A DNA stretch of 60,889 bases from Myxococcales bacterium (lineage in GTDB: Bacteria > Myxococcota_A > Polyangia > Haliangiales > Haliangiaceae), in contig CANKMW010000053.1 of the NCBI GenBank assembly GCA_947483555.1, positions 1-60,889 on the forward strand. The letters run 5' to 3'. Numbering within the stretch: position 1 is the stretch's first letter; each line of letters opens with the position of its first letter. The translations under genes were made by a program, and so were the position numbers. Of this stretch, positions 59,704 to 60,889 are shown one piece after another. The notes under the pieces were generated by a model. The model was given only the letters and a program-made list of their open reading frames with translations. It was not told where the DNA came from and did no database searches.

Positions 59704-60645
59704 ATGCTCGACCGGCGCACCGTGCCCGAGACGTGGCTCGTCGTGGTCCTCGCGCTGGTCGCTTTGGCCTGTCGCGGTGACGCGCCCGGCAGGCCGCGGC
59801 GCGTCCACGATGGAAGCGCGCGCAGCGACGGGGGCGGTGGCGTGGCGGGCGAGGAGCCGCCTCCGGTCGCGGTCTGCGCCGGCGCCGACTGCGAGCCCTT
59901 TCTCGTTGCCGAGCTGCCGACCCACCGCGGCATCGCGCTCACGCTCGGGGCGGGCTTCGCGTACGTCGGGGCCCTGTACGACGACGCGATCTACCGCGTC
60001 CCGCTCCAGCCCGGCGCGCCGCCGGTGATCTTGTATCGATCGCCGGGTGCCGACGTCAGCGGCATCGAGGTGCGAGGCGACGCGCTCCGCTGGTCGTCCA
60101 TCGCGGCGGGCGCGATCTACGAGGCCCCGCTCTCGGGAACCGGACCGATCCGGGTGGTGGCCGACGGACTGCCGGGAATCTGGGGCTTCGCCTCGAGCGA
60201 CGATTCGATCTACTGGATGGACTTCGCGGGCAGCGCGCCCGGGATGGTGTGGAAGCGAGCGACGGAAGGCGGGCCGAGCACGGGACTCGGCAGGGACCCT
60301 GGATCGCGCGTGGCCGTGAGCCTGCTCCTCGACGGACCCGGTGGAGACATCCTCTACAGCGATCGGACATCTCGCGTCATGCGCATGCCGGCGGGCGGCG
60401 GCCCCGCCACCGTGTGGGCCGACCTGGGAGGTCGTCGGCAGAGCGCGGGCCTGGCTGAGGACGAGGCCCACGTCTACGTGGCGGCGCAGACCTCGAACGA
60501 CGTGATGCGCATTGACCGGCGGACCGGCACAGCCGAGATCTTCGCCCGGAGCGAGCACACGCTGGCCGCCGTGGCGGTGGACGAGACCACGGTCTACTGG
60601 CTGAACTACGCCGACCCCGTCGCCGTTCGGGGCAAGCGCAAGTAG
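59704..60645 (+). CDS. Lipoprotein with NHL/SMP-30-like beta propeller
   Basis: The product is 313 aa. Signal 'TWLVVVLALVALAC' with Cys22, then a Gly/Ser/Pro linker and a Cys pair ('AVCAGADCEP'). Repeated blades read 'YVGALYDDAIYRVPLQP', 'DSIYWMDFAGSAPGMVWKR', 'DILYSDRTSRVMRMPAGG', 'VYVAAQTSNDVMRIDRRTG' and 'TVYWLNYADPVAVRG', the pattern of a six-bladed sugar-lactone-type or 'DVYWTN' propeller common in myxobacterial lipoproteins. The ATG lies 31 bp from the divergent kinase start. It is probably non-enzymatic. The frame from 59515 upstream is not used. Confidence 0.8.
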   Translation: MLDRRTVPETWLVVVLALVALACRGDAPGRPRRVHDGSARSDGGGGVAGEEPPPVAVCAGADCEPFLVAELPTHRGIALTLGAGFAYVGALYDDAIYRVPLQPGAPPVILYRSPGADVSGIEVRGDALRWSSIAAGAIYEAPLSGTGPIRVVADGLPGIWGFASSDDSIYWMDFAGSAPGMVWKRATEGGPSTGLGRDPGSRVAVSLLLDGPGGDILYSDRTSRVMRMPAGGGPATVWADLGGRRQSAGLAEDEAHVYVAAQTSNDVMRIDRRTGTAEIFARSEHTLAAVAVDETTVYWLNYADPVAVRGKRK

Positions 60646-60706
60646 GCGCGATCCGGATCGCCGCGGCGACCCTGACGGATGCGCCGGCGACCTCGTGTTG
60701 ACCGGC

Positions 60707-60889
60707 ATGAAGCTCTCGTGGTTGACCGTGGTCCTGGGCCTCCTGGTGCTCGCGTGTGGCGGTGGGACCGACCCGGTCGATCCAGATGCATCGCAGCAGG
60801 CCGACGCCGCATCCCCCGACGCCGCATCCCCCGACGCCGCATCCCCCGACGCCGCATCCCCCGACGCCGCATCCCCCGACGCCGCATCC
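60707..60889 (+). CDS. Lipoprotein, 5' part only (window edge)
   Basis: Sixty-one codons are visible. 'MKLSWLTVVLGLLVLAC' is a lipoprotein signal (Cys17), followed by 'GGGTDPVDPDASQQADA' and then a repeating Ala-Ser-Pro-Asp-Ala linker encoded by a 15-bp tandem repeat up to the end of the window. Such Pro/Asp/Ala linkers follow the lipid Cys of many myxobacterial surface lipoproteins. The functional domain is beyond the window. Confidence 0.8.
   Translation, partial: MKLSWLTVVLGLLVLACGGGTDPVDPDASQQADAASPDAASPDAASPDAASPDAASPDAAS
60809..60889 (+). repeat. 15-bp in-frame tandem repeat in a lipoprotein linker
   Basis: Five perfect copies of GCATCCCCCGACGCC and part of a sixth, still running at the window end. 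Each unit encodes Ala-Ser-Pro-Asp-Ala, so copy-number change would lengthen or shorten the linker without a frameshift. Perfect identity implies recent expansion. Confidence 0.95.

Noticed and set aside
60606..60887. Minus-strand frame of repeating Met-Arg-Arg-Arg-Gly
   Set aside because: Antisense of the 15-bp repeat in the lipoprotein linker.

Overview
The window reads as a piece of a very GC-rich deltaproteobacterial-type chromosome, most plausibly Myxococcota (Polyangia, Haliangium/Kofleria-like). This is inferred from several things: eukaryotic-like Ser/Thr kinases (one with a WD40 propeller and a membrane segment), FHA proteins, a PP2C phosphatase, many zinc ribbons, a very large share of lipoproteins, Pro/Gly/Asp-rich low-complexity tails, and the near absence of strong Shine-Dalgarno sites at operon starts. 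No rRNA, tRNA, CRISPR array, transposase, integrase or phage gene was seen. The window begins inside a hexamer microsatellite and ends inside a lipoprotein gene with a 15-bp tandem repeat.

Layout. 235-3790 (minus): a GTGA-coupled trio of carboxypeptidase-regulatory-like lipoprotein, zinc-dependent phospholipase C-fold protein and SUKH/TPR protein. 3888-11350: a signalling cluster with a triple-zinc-ribbon double-FHA protein carrying a collagen-like Gly-Pro-Met tract, a PP2C phosphatase, a convergent zinc-ribbon Ser/Thr kinase, an FHA membrane protein, a cysteine-less C45/Ntn-hydrolase-like protein and a zinc-ribbon membrane protein. 11351-14233: a duplicated structured repeat, a secreted protein, a di-iron ferritin-like protein and small lipoproteins. 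14289-19041: a redox pair, one a membrane NapH/CcoG-like iron-sulfur protein fused to HEAT-like repeats and a cyclic-nucleotide-binding domain, the other a c-heme lipoprotein. 19193-29026: transketolase, then the classical pair penicillin-binding protein 1C plus alpha-2-macroglobulin, encoded back to back (TAGGTG). 29181-35774: small secreted proteins, a poly-glycine/RGG protein, a Cys-repeat lipoprotein, an M1-type metallopeptidase, a MATE transporter and a Uma2 nuclease. 35850-40708: lipoproteins and a coupled pair of M16 peptidases (one active, one inactive). 40789-44172: RecQ helicase with a very long acidic/basic tail. 44483-48650 (plus): coupled PlsB-like acyltransferase, degenerate GpsA and DUF4139-like lipoprotein. 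48737-52038: GlnD and a small membrane protein. 52054-60889: a hybrid gene remnant, an ECF-like sigma factor, a truncated zinc-finger gene, outer-membrane and lipoproteins, the WD40 kinase and two lipoproteins.

The most general observation is regulatory. At about ten unrelated starts, a TANNNT hexamer lies 6-8 bases before the start codon with no recognisable ribosome binding site, which is the layout expected of leaderless transcripts. Other highlights are the iron-sulfur/HEAT/cNMP fusion, the GpsA paralogue that has lost its catalytic lysine beside an acyltransferase, and several in-frame or stop-adjacent tandem repeats.

All functions are read by eye from motifs and translated sequence. 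No database search or structure prediction was run.
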